A DNA stretch of 64,000 nucleotides. Origin: Terriglobia bacterium (GTDB lineage: Bacteria > Acidobacteriota > Terriglobia > Bryobacterales > UBA6623). Position 1 is the stretch's first letter, and every line of letters begins with the position of its first letter. Of the stretch, positions 7,416 through 16,899 are shown piece after piece. The position numbers were made by a program, and so were the translations under genes. The notes under the pieces were generated by a model, which saw only the letters and a program-made list of their open reading frames with translations, searched no databases and was not told the origin of the DNA. The stretch is from positions 1-64,000 of the forward strand of contig VXRL01000065.1 in the NCBI GenBank assembly GCA_009838515.1. Direction: 5' to 3'.

Positions 7416-9257
7416 ATGCTTGCCAGGATCGCGATGCTGGTCGCCCTAGTTGCGACGGCTGCCGGCGCCGACAGCCCCAACATCTTGTGGATCAGCTCTG
7501 AGGACAACGGCCCGCACCTCGGAGCTTACGGCGACTCCTACGCGGATACGCCCAATCTCGACGCCCTAGGCGCGAAGGGCATGATCTACCGCCGCGCTTG
7601 GTCGACCGCGCCGGTCTGCGCTCCGGCGCGAACCACCATCATCAGCGGGATGTACCCGCCATCGACCGGCGCTCAGCACATGCGCTCGCTGACACGGCTG
7701 CCCTCTTCGATGCGCATGTTTCCCCAATACCTCAAGGATGCCGGCTACTATGTCTCGAACAACGCCAAGGAGGACTACAACCTTGAGAAGCCCGGCCAGG
7801 TCTGGGACGAGTCGAGCCGCCAGGCGCACTGGCGCAAGCGGGCGCCGGGCCAGCCGTTCTTCGCGGTTTTCAATTTCACCGTCACCCACGAATCCCAGAT
7901 CCGCCGTCGGCCGCACACTCCGATCCACGATTCCGCCAAGGTACGCGTGCCGGCCTACCATCCCGACACCGAAGAAAGCCGCACCGACTGGGCTCAGTAT
8001 CACGACAAGGTCAGCGAGATGGACGCGATGGCGGGCAAGGTGCTGGCCGAACTGCGCGAGGACGGGCTCGAAGGGGACACGATCGTCTTCTACTGGGCCG
8101 ACCACGGGCCGGGCATGCCGCGCGGCAAGCGCTGGACGTACAATTCCGGTCTCCACGTCCCTCTGATCCTGCACATCCCGGAAAAGTTCAAGCACCTGCG
8201 CCCCGCCAAGTACGCGGTCGGCGGCGAGAGCGAGCGCTTGGTCGGCTTCATCGACCTCGCGCCGACTGTCCTGAGCTTGGCGGGTGTCGAGCCGCCCGAC
8301 CACTTCCAGGGCTACGCCTTCGCCGGTGAGTTCGAAGCACCGCCCCAGCCGTATATCTACGGCTTTCGGGGCAGGATGGACGAGCGCTACGACATGGTTC
8401 GCAGCGTGACCGACGGTCGATTCATCTACATCCGCAACTTCATGCCCCACCGCATCTACGGGCAGTACATCCAGTACATGTTCCAGACCCCGACCACCGC
8501 CGTGTGGCATCGGCTGTACCACGCGGGCAAGCTCCAGCGACCCCGGACACACTTCTGGGAAACCAAGCCGGCCGAGGAGCTCTACGACTTGGAGCGGGAT
8601 CCCGACGAGACGCAGAACCTAGCTTCTAGTCCCGAGCATCGCAAGGACCTCGAGCGCTTGCGGGCCGCGCGCCGCGAGTGGTCGCTGTCGATCCGTGACC
8701 TCGGCTTTCTGCCCGAGAGTGCGATTCACGGCCGCGCCGGAGATGACGCGCCGCACTCGATGGGTGCCAATCCCATGCGCTTTCCAATCGGGCGCATCAT
8801 GCGCATGGCGGAGTTGGCATCCTCGATGGAGGCCGGGGCGGAGGCCGGCTTGCGCCAGGGCTTCGACGATCCCGACAGCGCGGTGCGCTATTGGGCGGCG
8901 CTAGGCGCCCTCATGCGTGGCCGTGACGGCGTTCGAGCGCTGGCCGGCCCTTTGCAGACGGCGCTGGGCGACGCGGATCCGGCTGTGCGGATTGCCGCGG
9001 GCGAAGCGCTGGGACGCTATGGCAGCGATGCCGAGGCCGGGCGTGCGCTTGAGGTGCTGGTGCAGCATGCCGATACGAACGAGAACGGCTTGTTCGTTGC
9101 CATGGCCGCGCTCAACGCGCTGGATTACATGGACGAGCGAGCCAGGCCTGCCCTTGAGAAGATCTTGGCGGTGCCGCAGGAAGATCCGCGCTACGACCGC
9201 CGCTTCCGAGCCTATCTTCCGAACTTGGTCGGCAAGATCCGGGCTGATGCAGAATAG
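7416..9257 (+). CDS. Secreted type I sulfatase with HEAT-like C-terminal repeats
   Basis: The 613-residue protein has a signal peptide (residues 1-18) and a type I sulfatase domain similar to N-sulfoglucosamine sulfohydrolases: NILWISSEDNGPHLGAYGD, then APVCAPARTTIISGMYP. Cys68 of C-x-P-x-R would be converted to formylglycine, the catalytic residue. YWADHGPGMPRGKRW supplies further active-site residues. After the sulfatase C-terminal subdomain (ELYDLERDPDETQNLA, about residue 390), residues about 470-600 form helical HEAT-like repeats (DPDSAVRYWAALGAL, DADPAVRIAAGEALG), seen in some environmental sulfatases. It probably removes sulfate from a glycan outside the cytoplasm. No formylglycine-generating enzyme is encoded in the window. 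Confidence 0.85.
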   Translation: MLARIAMLVALVATAAGADSPNILWISSEDNGPHLGAYGDSYADTPNLDALGAKGMIYRRAWSTAPVCAPARTTIISGMYPPSTGAQHMRSLTRLPSSMRMFPQYLKDAGYYVSNNAKEDYNLEKPGQVWDESSRQAHWRKRAPGQPFFAVFNFTVTHESQIRRRPHTPIHDSAKVRVPAYHPDTEESRTDWAQYHDKVSEMDAMAGKVLAELREDGLEGDTIVFYWADHGPGMPRGKRWTYNSGLHVPLILHIPEKFKHLRPAKYAVGGESERLVGFIDLAPTVLSLAGVEPPDHFQGYAFAGEFEAPPQPYIYGFRGRMDERYDMVRSVTDGRFIYIRNFMPHRIYGQYIQYMFQTPTTAVWHRLYHAGKLQRPRTHFWETKPAEELYDLERDPDETQNLASSPEHRKDLERLRAARREWSLSIRDLGFLPESAIHGRAGDDAPHSMGANPMRFPIGRIMRMAELASSMEAGAEAGLRQGFDDPDSAVRYWAALGALMRGRDGVRALAGPLQTALGDADPAVRIAAGEALGRYGSDAEAGRALEVLVQHADTNENGLFVAMAALNALDYMDERARPALEKILAVPQEDPRYDRRFRAYLPNLVGKIRADAE

Positions 9258-9299
9258 GCCGCTCCAAAGACTTGGAGCGCCTGCTAGGATTCTCCACGG

Positions 9300-10388
9300 A
9301 TGAGGCGCAGGACTTTCTTGACTACGGCATTGGCGTGCTCGGTCGCGCACGCCGCTCGCAGTGACGATCTCGAGGCGGCCGCAGACTTGGTCGGCGCCCA
9401 GGTTGCTGGCGGCGCGGTAAAAGGCGCCGTGCTCGAAGTCCGACGCGACCACGACGTGTACCAACGCTGCTACGGCAGTGCCTTGACAGTCGACGCGATA
9501 TTCTTGCTGGCTTCGATTACCAAGCCGATGACTGCAGCTGGCGCGATGCTGCTGGCCGACCGCGGGGAGTTGAAGCTGGCCGATCCGGTCAGGCGCTTCA
9601 TTCCGGAGTTCAGCACAGGGGCGCGCTCCCGCATTACCGTCAAGCACTTGCTGACGCACACCTCAGGCTTGCCCGACCAGCTCCCCGAGAACGTCGAGTT
9701 GCGCAAGCGAAACGCGCCCTTGAGCGAATTCGTCGAGCGGACGATCCGGACACCACTGCTGTTCGAGCCGGGCACGCGCTACTCCTACCAGAGCATGGGC
9801 ATCCTGTTGCTGGCCGAGATGTGCGAGCGCATCACGGGCACGGCTTTTCCCGACTACTTGGAGCAGAGCCTGTTCCGGCCGCTCGGGATGGAGCGCACCG
9901 CCCTTGGCCTGGGCCGAATCCGCTTGGAGGACACCCAGCGCAGCCAAGTCGAGCAGGGCCCGCCGCACGGCGGGCAGGGCAGGCCCGAGGCGGCGCACTG
10001 GGATTGGAACAGCCGTTACTGGCGCGAGCTGGCGTCCCCGTGGGGCGGGGCCCATTCCAGCGCGGCGGACGTGTCGAGGTTCTTCCTCGAGTTCCTGGCA
10101 CCGGACCGAGCCGAGGTGCTGCGTCCGGCGACCGCGGCGCTGATGGTGCGCGACCACACGCCCAAGCTGGGCCGGCCGCGAGGCCTGGGCTTCGCTCTCG
10201 GCGATGGAGCGGGGGTCGGCTGCTCGGAGCGGACTGCGTGGCACGGCGGGGCCACCGGGACGCTCGCTTGGGCGGATCCGCAGTCCGGGGTGCGCTTCGT
10301 GCTGTTGACCACATTGCCCAACACGGTGGCGAACAAGCTGCTGATCCGTCCCGTATCGGACGTGGTGTCTCAGGCAAGCCAGGCCTGA
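9300..10388 (+). CDS. Secreted beta-lactamase-fold serine hydrolase (class C-like / esterase)
   Basis: The 362-residue protein has an N-terminal export signal beginning MRRRTFLTTALA. The nucleophile motif S-x-x-K is SITK (Ser72, Lys75). The Tyr-x-Asn region reads YSYQSMG (Tyr163), so the Asn is not conserved, and the third motif is WHGGATGT. HLLTHTSGLP is typical of the beta-lactamase/penicillin-binding-protein superfamily (PF00144), which includes esterases, D-peptidases and class C beta-lactamases. The non-canonical second motif argues for an esterase or peptidase rather than a true beta-lactamase. It follows the sulfatase by 42 bases on the same strand and may share its transcript. Confidence 0.8.
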   Translation: MRRRTFLTTALACSVAHAARSDDLEAAADLVGAQVAGGAVKGAVLEVRRDHDVYQRCYGSALTVDAIFLLASITKPMTAAGAMLLADRGELKLADPVRRFIPEFSTGARSRITVKHLLTHTSGLPDQLPENVELRKRNAPLSEFVERTIRTPLLFEPGTRYSYQSMGILLLAEMCERITGTAFPDYLEQSLFRPLGMERTALGLGRIRLEDTQRSQVEQGPPHGGQGRPEAAHWDWNSRYWRELASPWGGAHSSAADVSRFFLEFLAPDRAEVLRPATAALMVRDHTPKLGRPRGLGFALGDGAGVGCSERTAWHGGATGTLAWADPQSGVRFVLLTTLPNTVANKLLIRPVSDVVSQASQA

Positions 10389-10545
10389 AGGCCGGGTCAA
10401 TGCCCGGGACTCACAGTTCGCCGTCCGGGGCTCAGTCGTCTCGGGCCTAGCGCTTGGCGTCAGGCCGACGCTCATGCGGCTGCGGGCTGTCGCGAGGCGT
10501 TTCGCTCCCAGCCGTCCTGCTGGCTCCGCGCTAGCCTAGACGCAG

Positions 10546-11265
10546 ATGCCTCTCTCTCGGAATGCGGTCCCCTTGCGCGAACGGCTCATCTTCGCGATGG
10601 ACGTGCCTGACACGTCCTCGGCGCTAGCATTGGCGGATCGACTAGGCGACTCGGTCTGCTTCTTCAAGCTGGGGCTGGAACTGTTCATGGACGGCGGCTA
10701 TTTCCAGCTCGTCGACCGGCTCACGTCCCAGGGCAAGAAGGTGTTCATAGACCTGAAGTTCTTCGACGTGCCCGAAACCGTCGGGCGAGCCGTCCGTCGC
10801 CTCGGCGGCCGGGGCGTCACTTTTTGCACGGTCCACGGCAACGATGCGATGCTGGCTGCGGCCTGTTCCAATCGCGGCGACGTAAAGATCTTGGCCGTGA
10901 CGGCGTTGACGAGTCTGGACCGGGGCGACTTGGACGATCTCGGCTTCGCCTGCGACCCTCGGGAACTCGTCCTCTCGCGGGCGCGGCGCGCGTTCGAGAT
11001 CGGCTGTGACGGGGTAATATCGTCCGGCTTGGAAGCGCCGGCGCTGCGCCAGCAGGTGGATAGCCGCCTGTTAGTCGTCACTCCCGGCATTCGACCCGTG
11101 GAGAACCGGCCCGCAGACGACCAAAAGCGCACCGTGGATGTGCGCCAGGCCTTCTTGAACGGAGCCGATCACATCGTGGTGGGTCGGCCGATCCGGAACG
11201 CCGCCGACCCTTGTGCGGCCGCCGAGTCGATCCAGCGCACGATCGCCGATGTCTTTGCCGGCTGA
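10546..11265 (+). CDS. pyrF: Orotidine 5'-phosphate decarboxylase
   Basis: PyrF converts OMP to UMP in the last step of pyrimidine synthesis. The 239-residue protein shows the (beta/alpha)8 landmarks: LIFAMDVPD (substrate Asp), FFKLGLELF (Lys), the catalytic array DLKFFDVPETV (Asp-x-Lys-x-x-Asp), TVHGNDAML, VTPGIRP and DHIVVGRPI (phosphate-binding Gly-Arg). Length is normal for the bacterial type. It stands alone, away from other pyr genes, and converges with the acyl-CoA ligase gene that follows. Confidence 0.95.
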   Translation: MPLSRNAVPLRERLIFAMDVPDTSSALALADRLGDSVCFFKLGLELFMDGGYFQLVDRLTSQGKKVFIDLKFFDVPETVGRAVRRLGGRGVTFCTVHGNDAMLAAACSNRGDVKILAVTALTSLDRGDLDDLGFACDPRELVLSRARRAFEIGCDGVISSGLEAPALRQQVDSRLLVVTPGIRPVENRPADDQKRTVDVRQAFLNGADHIVVGRPIRNAADPCAAAESIQRTIADVFAG

Positions 11266-11281
11266 CGGCACCTCCATAGAT

Positions 11282-11297
11282 CCGGCCCATGAGCCGG
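11282..11297. terminator. Hairpin between convergent pyrF and CoA-ligase genes
   Basis: CCGGC and GCCGG form a 5-bp stem with a 6-base loop in the 33-base gap between two convergent genes, where a bidirectional terminator is expected. There is no U tract. Confidence 0.35.
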
Positions 11298-11298
11298 G

Positions 11299-12828
11299 CT
11301 AGCCGAGGCCGAGGTCCTTGGCCAGTCCCACTCGCTTCAGCTTGCCGCTGGGACCCTTGGGAATGGCCTCTACGAAGCGCACCACTCGGGGCACCTTGTG
11401 CGCAGCCAGCCGCTCGGAGGCGAACTGGCCGAGCGCGCGCTGGGTCAGATCTGAGCCCTCTTCGAGCACTACGGCGGCTGCGATTTCCTCGCCAAGCTTC
11501 GCGTGGGGTACCGCGAAGGCCACGGCTTGCGCGACAGCGGGATGTTCCAGGAGTGCTTCGTCGATCTCGCGCGGGGAGATCTTCTCGCCGCCCCGGTTAA
11601 TGAGCTCCTTGAGCCTGCCCGTGATCGTGAAGTAGCCATCGCTGTCGCAAAGGCCTTGATCCCCCGTGCGGAACCACTGCCCGTGGAAAGCGCTTGCATT
11701 AGCCTGCGGATTTTCCACGTAGCCAGCCATCACGTTCGCGCCCCGAATCACGACTTCGCCTGTGGCGCCGGCGGGCAGCAGGCTGCCCGCGTCGTCCATG
11801 ATCGCCACTTCCGGGCCGGCCGCCAGCCCGACCGTGCCGGGCTTCCGGGCGGCGGGGGGCAGGGGATTGCTCGCCATTTGGTGCGATGCCTCTGTCATGC
11901 CGTAGGATTCGACTACCGGGCAGCCAAAGGCTTCCTCCAGGGCTGCGAGGACGGACGGCGGCAGGGCGGCTGACGACGAGCGGATCAGGCGCAGCCGACT
12001 CTGGGCAAGCCTGGACGGGTTCCTTGCCGAGCGTTGCAAGATCGCTTGGTGCATGGTCGGCACGGCGCTGTACCACGTGGGCCGCAACTCGTCCAGCCAC
12101 TTGAAGAAGCGCATTGGCGCGAAGCCGGGTGTGGCTGCCACCGAAGCGCCGGCGCAAAGCGACGACAGCAGCGCTCCGATCAAGCCGTGGATGTGAAACA
12201 GCGGCATGATGTTCAGGCACGTATCTTCAGGCCCGAGCCGCAGGGTCGATGCGATGTTGCCCGCCGACGCAGCCAGATTCCCCTGCGTTAGCGGCACCAG
12301 CTTCGGCTTGGCCGTCGTCCCGGAGGTATGCAGCAGCAGCGCGGTATCTTCCGGCCTCGCCGCGTCCGGCAGATCTCCGCCTGAAGCGGGGCCGCCCACG
12401 AGCCTGAAGCCGCCGCCGGGATCGATCGCCTCCAGCTGCAGAGTAGGAATCGACAGTTGCTGCGCCACCGCGGCTGCCGGAGTGTCGCTGCCTGCGGCCA
12501 CGATCAGGGCCCGCGCCCGCAGGCTCTCCAAGCTGTCCCTGAACTCTCGCTCGCGCAGCCCCGGGTGGAGCGGCGCCGCAGCTGCTGTGGCCGCCACCGC
12601 CACGAATGCTGCCGCCATGTGGGGTCCGTTCTCAAGGACCATCGCGACGGGATCGCCCGGGCCGATGCCGCTTGCGCTGAGCGCAGCGGCGGTGCGCTCC
12701 GCTTGGTGGCGGAGTTCCCCGTAGGACATCCGTGCGCCAGACTCGCTGTGCAGAGCTGGCCGGGACCCGTCTTGTCCCGCCAATAGTCCAGCGATCGTGG
12801 AGGCTGGGGCACGCAGCGGGTACGACAT
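11299..12828 (-). CDS. AMP-forming acyl-CoA synthetase, oxalate--CoA ligase-like
   Basis: The 509-residue protein belongs to the ANL adenylating superfamily. It has the ATP-binding loop LLHTSGTTAKPKLVPLTQGN (about residues 170-189), the A5 motif ESYGMTEASHQMASNPLPP, the hinge region WFRTGDQGLCDSDGYFTITGRLKELINRGGEKISP, and the C-terminal catalytic Lys in PKGPSGKLKR. MPLFHIHGLIGALLSSLCAGAS and SYGMTEASHQMASNPLP resemble the yeast Pcs60 and plant AAE3 oxalyl-CoA synthetases more than fatty-acyl ligases, but substrate assignment from sequence is uncertain. It lies just downstream of the broken speA gene on the same strand. Confidence 0.8.
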   Translation of the reverse strand: MSYPLRAPASTIAGLLAGQDGSRPALHSESGARMSYGELRHQAERTAAALSASGIGPGDPVAMVLENGPHMAAAFVAVAATAAAAPLHPGLREREFRDSLESLRARALIVAAGSDTPAAAVAQQLSIPTLQLEAIDPGGGFRLVGGPASGGDLPDAARPEDTALLLHTSGTTAKPKLVPLTQGNLAASAGNIASTLRLGPEDTCLNIMPLFHIHGLIGALLSSLCAGASVAATPGFAPMRFFKWLDELRPTWYSAVPTMHQAILQRSARNPSRLAQSRLRLIRSSSAALPPSVLAALEEAFGCPVVESYGMTEASHQMASNPLPPAARKPGTVGLAAGPEVAIMDDAGSLLPAGATGEVVIRGANVMAGYVENPQANASAFHGQWFRTGDQGLCDSDGYFTITGRLKELINRGGEKISPREIDEALLEHPAVAQAVAFAVPHAKLGEEIAAAVVLEEGSDLTQRALGQFASERLAAHKVPRVVRFVEAIPKGPSGKLKRVGLAKDLGLG

Positions 12829-12849
12829 CGGAGAACGAACGGACTGGCT

Positions 12850-14962
12850 CTAGACCAGGTAAGTATAGTCGTCCAAGACCCTTGACGAAGTGGCCAGCAC
12901 CTCGTGCTCGTCTTCGTCGCCGATGAGCCCTGCTTGCTTGCGCTCGGCCAGCCGGCGCGCCAGCGCTTCGCGCAGGGCCTCGGGCTCGTAGCCGAAATCG
13001 CTGAGCACGTCCCGCACGTTGTCGCCCCGGATCGGCTGGCTGACAACGCGCCGCCCGTCCGTCCCGACCGCCACGTTCAGTTCCGTGACCGTTCCGAACA
13101 GGTTGTGAATGTCTCCTAGCGTTTCCTGGTAAGCACCCAATAGCAAGATGCCCAGATAGTACGGTTCGTCAGGCAGCGGGGCGTGCAACTCGAGCGATTC
13201 CTTGAAGTGCTTGGTATCGACGAAGCGGTCGACCGTGCCGTCGGAGTCGCAGGTGATATCGCACAGCACGCCGCGTTCGGTAGGGATCTCGTTCAGGCGG
13301 TGTATGGGGACGATTGGAAACAGTTGGTCGAACGCCCAAAAATCTGGGATCGACTGGAACATCGAGAAGTTGCATACGAATCTCGACGCCAGCATCTGAT
13401 CGAGATCCTGCAGTTCCTTGGGGCGGTGCTTCATCTGGCGTGACAGGCGCGCGACCCGGCGGCAGATCTTCCAGAACAGAGCCTCGCCCTTGGCCTTGTC
13501 GCGCAGGCCCAGATAGCCGAGGTCGAACAGTGAGTTCATGTCGCCGCGCTGTTGCACGGCGTCGTGATAGCGCTCGCGAAAGTTCTTGGCGTTGATGCCT
13601 TCGGCGATGTCGACCAGTTCCAGCACCGGTTGGGCGTCCGATTCGACTTCGCTGAAATCACCGTCGGCGACCAGGCCTGGCGCGACCACCTTCCGCACGT
13701 CAGTGACCAGCATCGAGTGGTAGGCCACCATCGCCCGCCCGTGCTCGGTAACGATGGTGGGCGCGGACACATCCTCGCTGGCGCAAACCTCTCCCAGCGT
13801 GTAGACGATGTCGTTGGCGAATTCCTGCACCGAGTAATTCATCGAGAACTCGCTGGCCGTGCGCGAGCCGTCGTAATCGACGCCTAGGCCGCCCCCCACG
13901 TTCAGGTACGCGATGTCGAAGCCCGGTAACGATGGTGGGCGCGGACACATCCTCGCTGGCGCAAACCTCTCCCAGCGTGTAGACGATGTCGTTGGCGAAT
14001 TCCTGCACCGAGTAATTCATCGAGAACTCGCTGGCCGTGCGCGAGCCGTCGTAATCGACGCCTAGGCCGCCCCCCACGTTCAGGTACGCGATGTCGAAGC
14101 CCGCCTTGCGCGCCTTGGCATAGACGCGCGCGGCTTCCTTGAACGCCTGCTTGGCCCGGCGGATGTCGTTGACCTGAGAGCCGATGTGGAAGTGCAGCAT
14201 CGTGAGCTGGCTCGCTGCGCCCGATTCCTTGATCAGGTCCAAGGCACGCACCAGGGCTATCGTGCTCATGCCGAACTTGGCGAACTCGCCGCAAGAGTCC
14301 TCCCACTTGCCGCTGCCCCGAGCGCCTAGCTTGACTCGCAGTCCGATCGGCGGCAGCAGGCCTTGGGCGCCGGCTAGCTTGAGCGTCATGTGCAAGTCCT
14401 GAAGGTCTTCCACGACAATCACGGCCCTGCGTCCGAGCTTGGCCGCAGCCATCGCCAAGCGAAGGTACAGATCGTCCTTGAGACCGTTGCAAGTGATCAG
14501 AGACCCTTCCGCCAGCGGCATGGACAGGGCAGCGACCAATTCCGCTTTGCTGCCCACTTCGAGGCCGTAGTCGTAGCGCTGGCCCGATTTCACCAAGCGG
14601 CGCAGCACTTCAGGTCGCTGGTTGACCTTGACCGGGTACGCGCCGATGTGGCGGCCGCCGTAGTCGAACTCTGCGATGGCGGTGGCAAAGGCTTGGTGCA
14701 GCGATGCCAGCCTCTCGTCCAAGATCTGCGGGAACCGCAGCAGGAAGGGCGGCGACAGCTGATCGCGCACTTGGTCCCGCACAGCCTCGTAGACATCTAC
14801 GGCGAGGCCGGGAATCTTGTGCGGCGTAACGCTGAGATGGCCAGACTCGTTCACGCCGAAGTAGCCGAATCCCCAGTTGTCCAAGCCATAGATCCGCGAG
14901 ACGCGCTCGATGGTCGAAGGCTCGGCGGTGGAGTCGACAGAGGGCTGCGGTGCTATGGCCAT
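12850..14962 (-). pseudogene. speA: Biosynthetic arginine decarboxylase SpeA, interrupted by a 178-bp tandem duplication
   Basis: SpeA converts arginine to agmatine for polyamine synthesis, using PLP. The N-terminal part (from 14962) has DNWGFGYFGVNESGHLSV and the PLP-lysine region HIGAYPVKVNQRPEV, then HFHIGSQV and YLNVGGGLGVDYDG. The C-terminal part ends LATSSRVLDDYTYLV near 12850. The two parts lie in different frames because 178 bases are duplicated in tandem (13746-13923 and 13924-14101), and 178 is not a multiple of three. Removing one copy restores a continuous protein of 644 residues, close to the 658 of E. coli SpeA. As written, translation from 14962 shifts frame after SAPTIVT. The copies match without a difference, so the change is very recent or an assembly artefact. 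Confidence 0.9.
13746..14101. repeat. Perfect 178-bp tandem duplication inside speA
   Basis: Bases 13746-13923 are repeated exactly at 13924-14101. Identity continues two more bases at the junction (a CG microhomology at 13924-13925 and 14102-14103). The unit covers the coding region for the GGGLGVDYDG-to-PTIVT segment of SpeA and shifts the frame by one base. Confidence 0.97.
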
Positions 14963-15429
14963 GCCGGGAGTCCTCGAACGGGTTCAGGCTCTTGCGCTTG
15001 GCGCTGTTCGAGCGCGATTTTCACCCTTTGGGATGAGTTGCTGCTGTAGCTTGCTGGATTCATCTCGGGGCCGGGCCTGTCCAAGAGCCTGCTGGGTCGC
15101 CTCCACAACCTTAACAATCACCGCAGCGATTGCCACGACCGGCTTTCTTCCGGCGTGCGCGCGGTGCCTGCGAAGGTCGGCAGATCCCGCAATTGCGAAT
15201 GCAGAATCCCGTCTCCGCGCCCTAGAAGCTGACTACTCCCCCTATACAACACTTGCGCTACGCCCTTTCGCGACAGAGATTCCAGGCGTGCTGTGCTGGA
15301 CAGGCCCGGACGTTACGCAGTGCTTGCTACTGGCGACTAGCAATATTCACTCCACGATACTGTTCGGTGCCGCTTGGAGAGCGGACCGAGCGGGCCCTGG
15401 CGTCGGGTACAGCGATCTGACCGAGAATC
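14963..15429. other. Intergenic stretch upstream of speA, no gene recognised
   Basis: About 470 bases between the speA start and a sulfatase relic. Short frames exist on both strands but none shows protein-family similarity, a good ribosome-binding site or a signal peptide. It probably holds the speA promoter and decayed sequence. Confidence 0.4.
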
Positions 15430-15582
15430 CGCGCCCTGGTGATTCCGGAGCCGGACCTGGTTACCGAGGTTGCGTTCGAGGTCGAGCTCTCGGCCGGTCC
15501 GGCGCAACTCCAGACGTGGCTCACCGAACCGTGCGGCCGAACGCGCGGGGCCCACTTCGTTAGCTTAGAGCGACTGGAATAG
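15430..15582 (+). pseudogene. Relic of an arylsulfatase C-terminal domain
   Basis: The frame reads RALVIPEPDLVTEVAFEV, then ELSAGPAQLQTWLTEPCGRT and RGAHFVSLERLE before a stop. This matches the C-terminal strand pair of one group of arylsulfatases, where a region like VTFEVELPAGPTRLQTWF is followed by GxxRGAYYVYVERL. There is an in-frame stop (TGA 15418) just upstream and no sulfatase body. In a neighbouring frame YSDLTENPR upstream recalls the ELYDLxxDPxE motif, which would suggest an internal deletion. I read it as the remains of a sulfatase gene next to the MFS-creatininase pair. Confidence 0.5.
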
Positions 15583-15644
15583 GAAGGCCTGTTGAGCTGA
15601 GCCGGTCCCGGCTGGGATGGCAGTGATAGAATCCGTCAGCCTCC

Positions 15645-16895
15645 GTGAGGACTGACACCAACGCCCGCCGCCTCACACTGGTATTCGCGGTCACGGTGGC
15701 GTTCGTCACCTACCTCGACCGGGTCTGCATTTCCGTTGCCGCGCCGTTCATGGTCGAGGACCTTGGACTGAGCAGCGTCCGCATGGGCTATGTCTTCAGC
15801 GCATTCGCCCTGGCCTACGGTCTGTTCGAGATTCCTACGGGATGGATCGGCGACCGCTTTGGCCAAAAGCGGCTGATGGCCCCGATCGTTGCCGCATGGT
15901 CGCTGCTCACGATCCTGACCGGGGCAGTGCGGGGATTCGCAACCCTGGCCGGAATTCGCTTCTTGTTTGGCGCCTCACAGGCCGGGGCGTTTCCGACCCT
16001 GACCCGGGCCCTCGCCCGGTGGTTCCCGGCCAGCGAGCGAGGCCGAACCACGGGTCTCATGTGGATGGGAGCCCGCTTGGGCGGGTCTGCGGCTCCTCCC
16101 ATCGCGGCGCTTCTCATTGCCCTGATTGGATGGCGTCCCACCTTTGCGGCGCTCGGGACGATCGGGTTGTTCTGGTGTTGGATCTTCTGGCGATGGTACA
16201 CGGACGATCCGGCCGACCACCCCGAAGTCGGGGAGTCTGAACTGGCGTACATCCGCTCGGAGGGCATTCCGCCGGCCGAGGCCTCGTCGGTCCCGTGGCG
16301 GCGCATGCTCGCCGACGGCAACCTCTGGGCCCTGTTCGGCATGTACTTCTGCTCCGCATACGGGTTCTATTTCTTCGTCACCTGGCTCCCGACGTACCTC
16401 ATGGACGAGCACGGCCTGACTCTGGAGCGCTCCGGCCTCTACTCCGCGATCCCGTTGCTGGTGGGCGCGGCTGCCTGCGTGTGCGGCGGCACCTTCTCCG
16501 ACTGGCTGGTCCGGCGGACGGGCCTGCGCTGGGGGCGCAGGGCGGTCGGGATCGGGGGGTTCGCCTTGGCCGCCGTGGGCTTTGCCATGGCGGCAGTCGC
16601 CGGAGAGCCCTTGTCAGCGGTGCTGTGGATGGCCTTCGCGCAAGGAGCGCAGGACCTCACGCTGCCCGTGGCGTGGGCGGTTTGCGTGGATGTCGGCCAC
16701 CGCTATGGCGGGACGGCAACCGGATTCATGAATACGGCGTCGAGCGCCTCCGCGGTCATCTCGCCGATTTCCGCCGCGTGGCTCGCTTCGCGGTTCGGCT
16801 CGTTCGAGTCAATGTTCTGGGCCGCTACCGTTGTGTATGGTATGGGTGCGTTGCTGTGGCTCTTGATCGATCCGGAGCGGCGCGTCCAGGACTGA
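15645..16895 (+). CDS. MFS transporter, anion:cation symporter (ACS) type
   Basis: The 416-residue protein is predicted to span the inner membrane 12 times. It has the MFS loop motif between helices 2 and 3 (GWIGDRFGQKRLM) and the ACS-family features YLDRVCISVAAPFMVEDLGLS at helix 1, and RFLFGASQAGAFPTLTRALARWFPASERGR before helices 5 and 6. ACS members import organic anions such as hexuronates, galactonate or tartrate with protons. GTG 15645 is used as start. The stop is four bases from the creatininase-family gene, so the two are almost certainly co-transcribed and probably act on the same compound, whose identity is unknown. Confidence 0.85.
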   Translation: MRTDTNARRLTLVFAVTVAFVTYLDRVCISVAAPFMVEDLGLSSVRMGYVFSAFALAYGLFEIPTGWIGDRFGQKRLMAPIVAAWSLLTILTGAVRGFATLAGIRFLFGASQAGAFPTLTRALARWFPASERGRTTGLMWMGARLGGSAAPPIAALLIALIGWRPTFAALGTIGLFWCWIFWRWYTDDPADHPEVGESELAYIRSEGIPPAEASSVPWRRMLADGNLWALFGMYFCSAYGFYFFVTWLPTYLMDEHGLTLERSGLYSAIPLLVGAAACVCGGTFSDWLVRRTGLRWGRRAVGIGGFALAAVGFAMAAVAGEPLSAVLWMAFAQGAQDLTLPVAWAVCVDVGHRYGGTATGFMNTASSASAVISPISAAWLASRFGSFESMFWAATVVYGMGALLWLLIDPERRVQD

Positions 16896-16899
16896 ATCG

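Noticed and set aside
9300-10388. True class C beta-lactamase (resistance gene)
   Set aside because: The Tyr-x-Asn motif reads Tyr-Gln-Ser and the context is a sulfatase; an esterase or peptidase is more likely.
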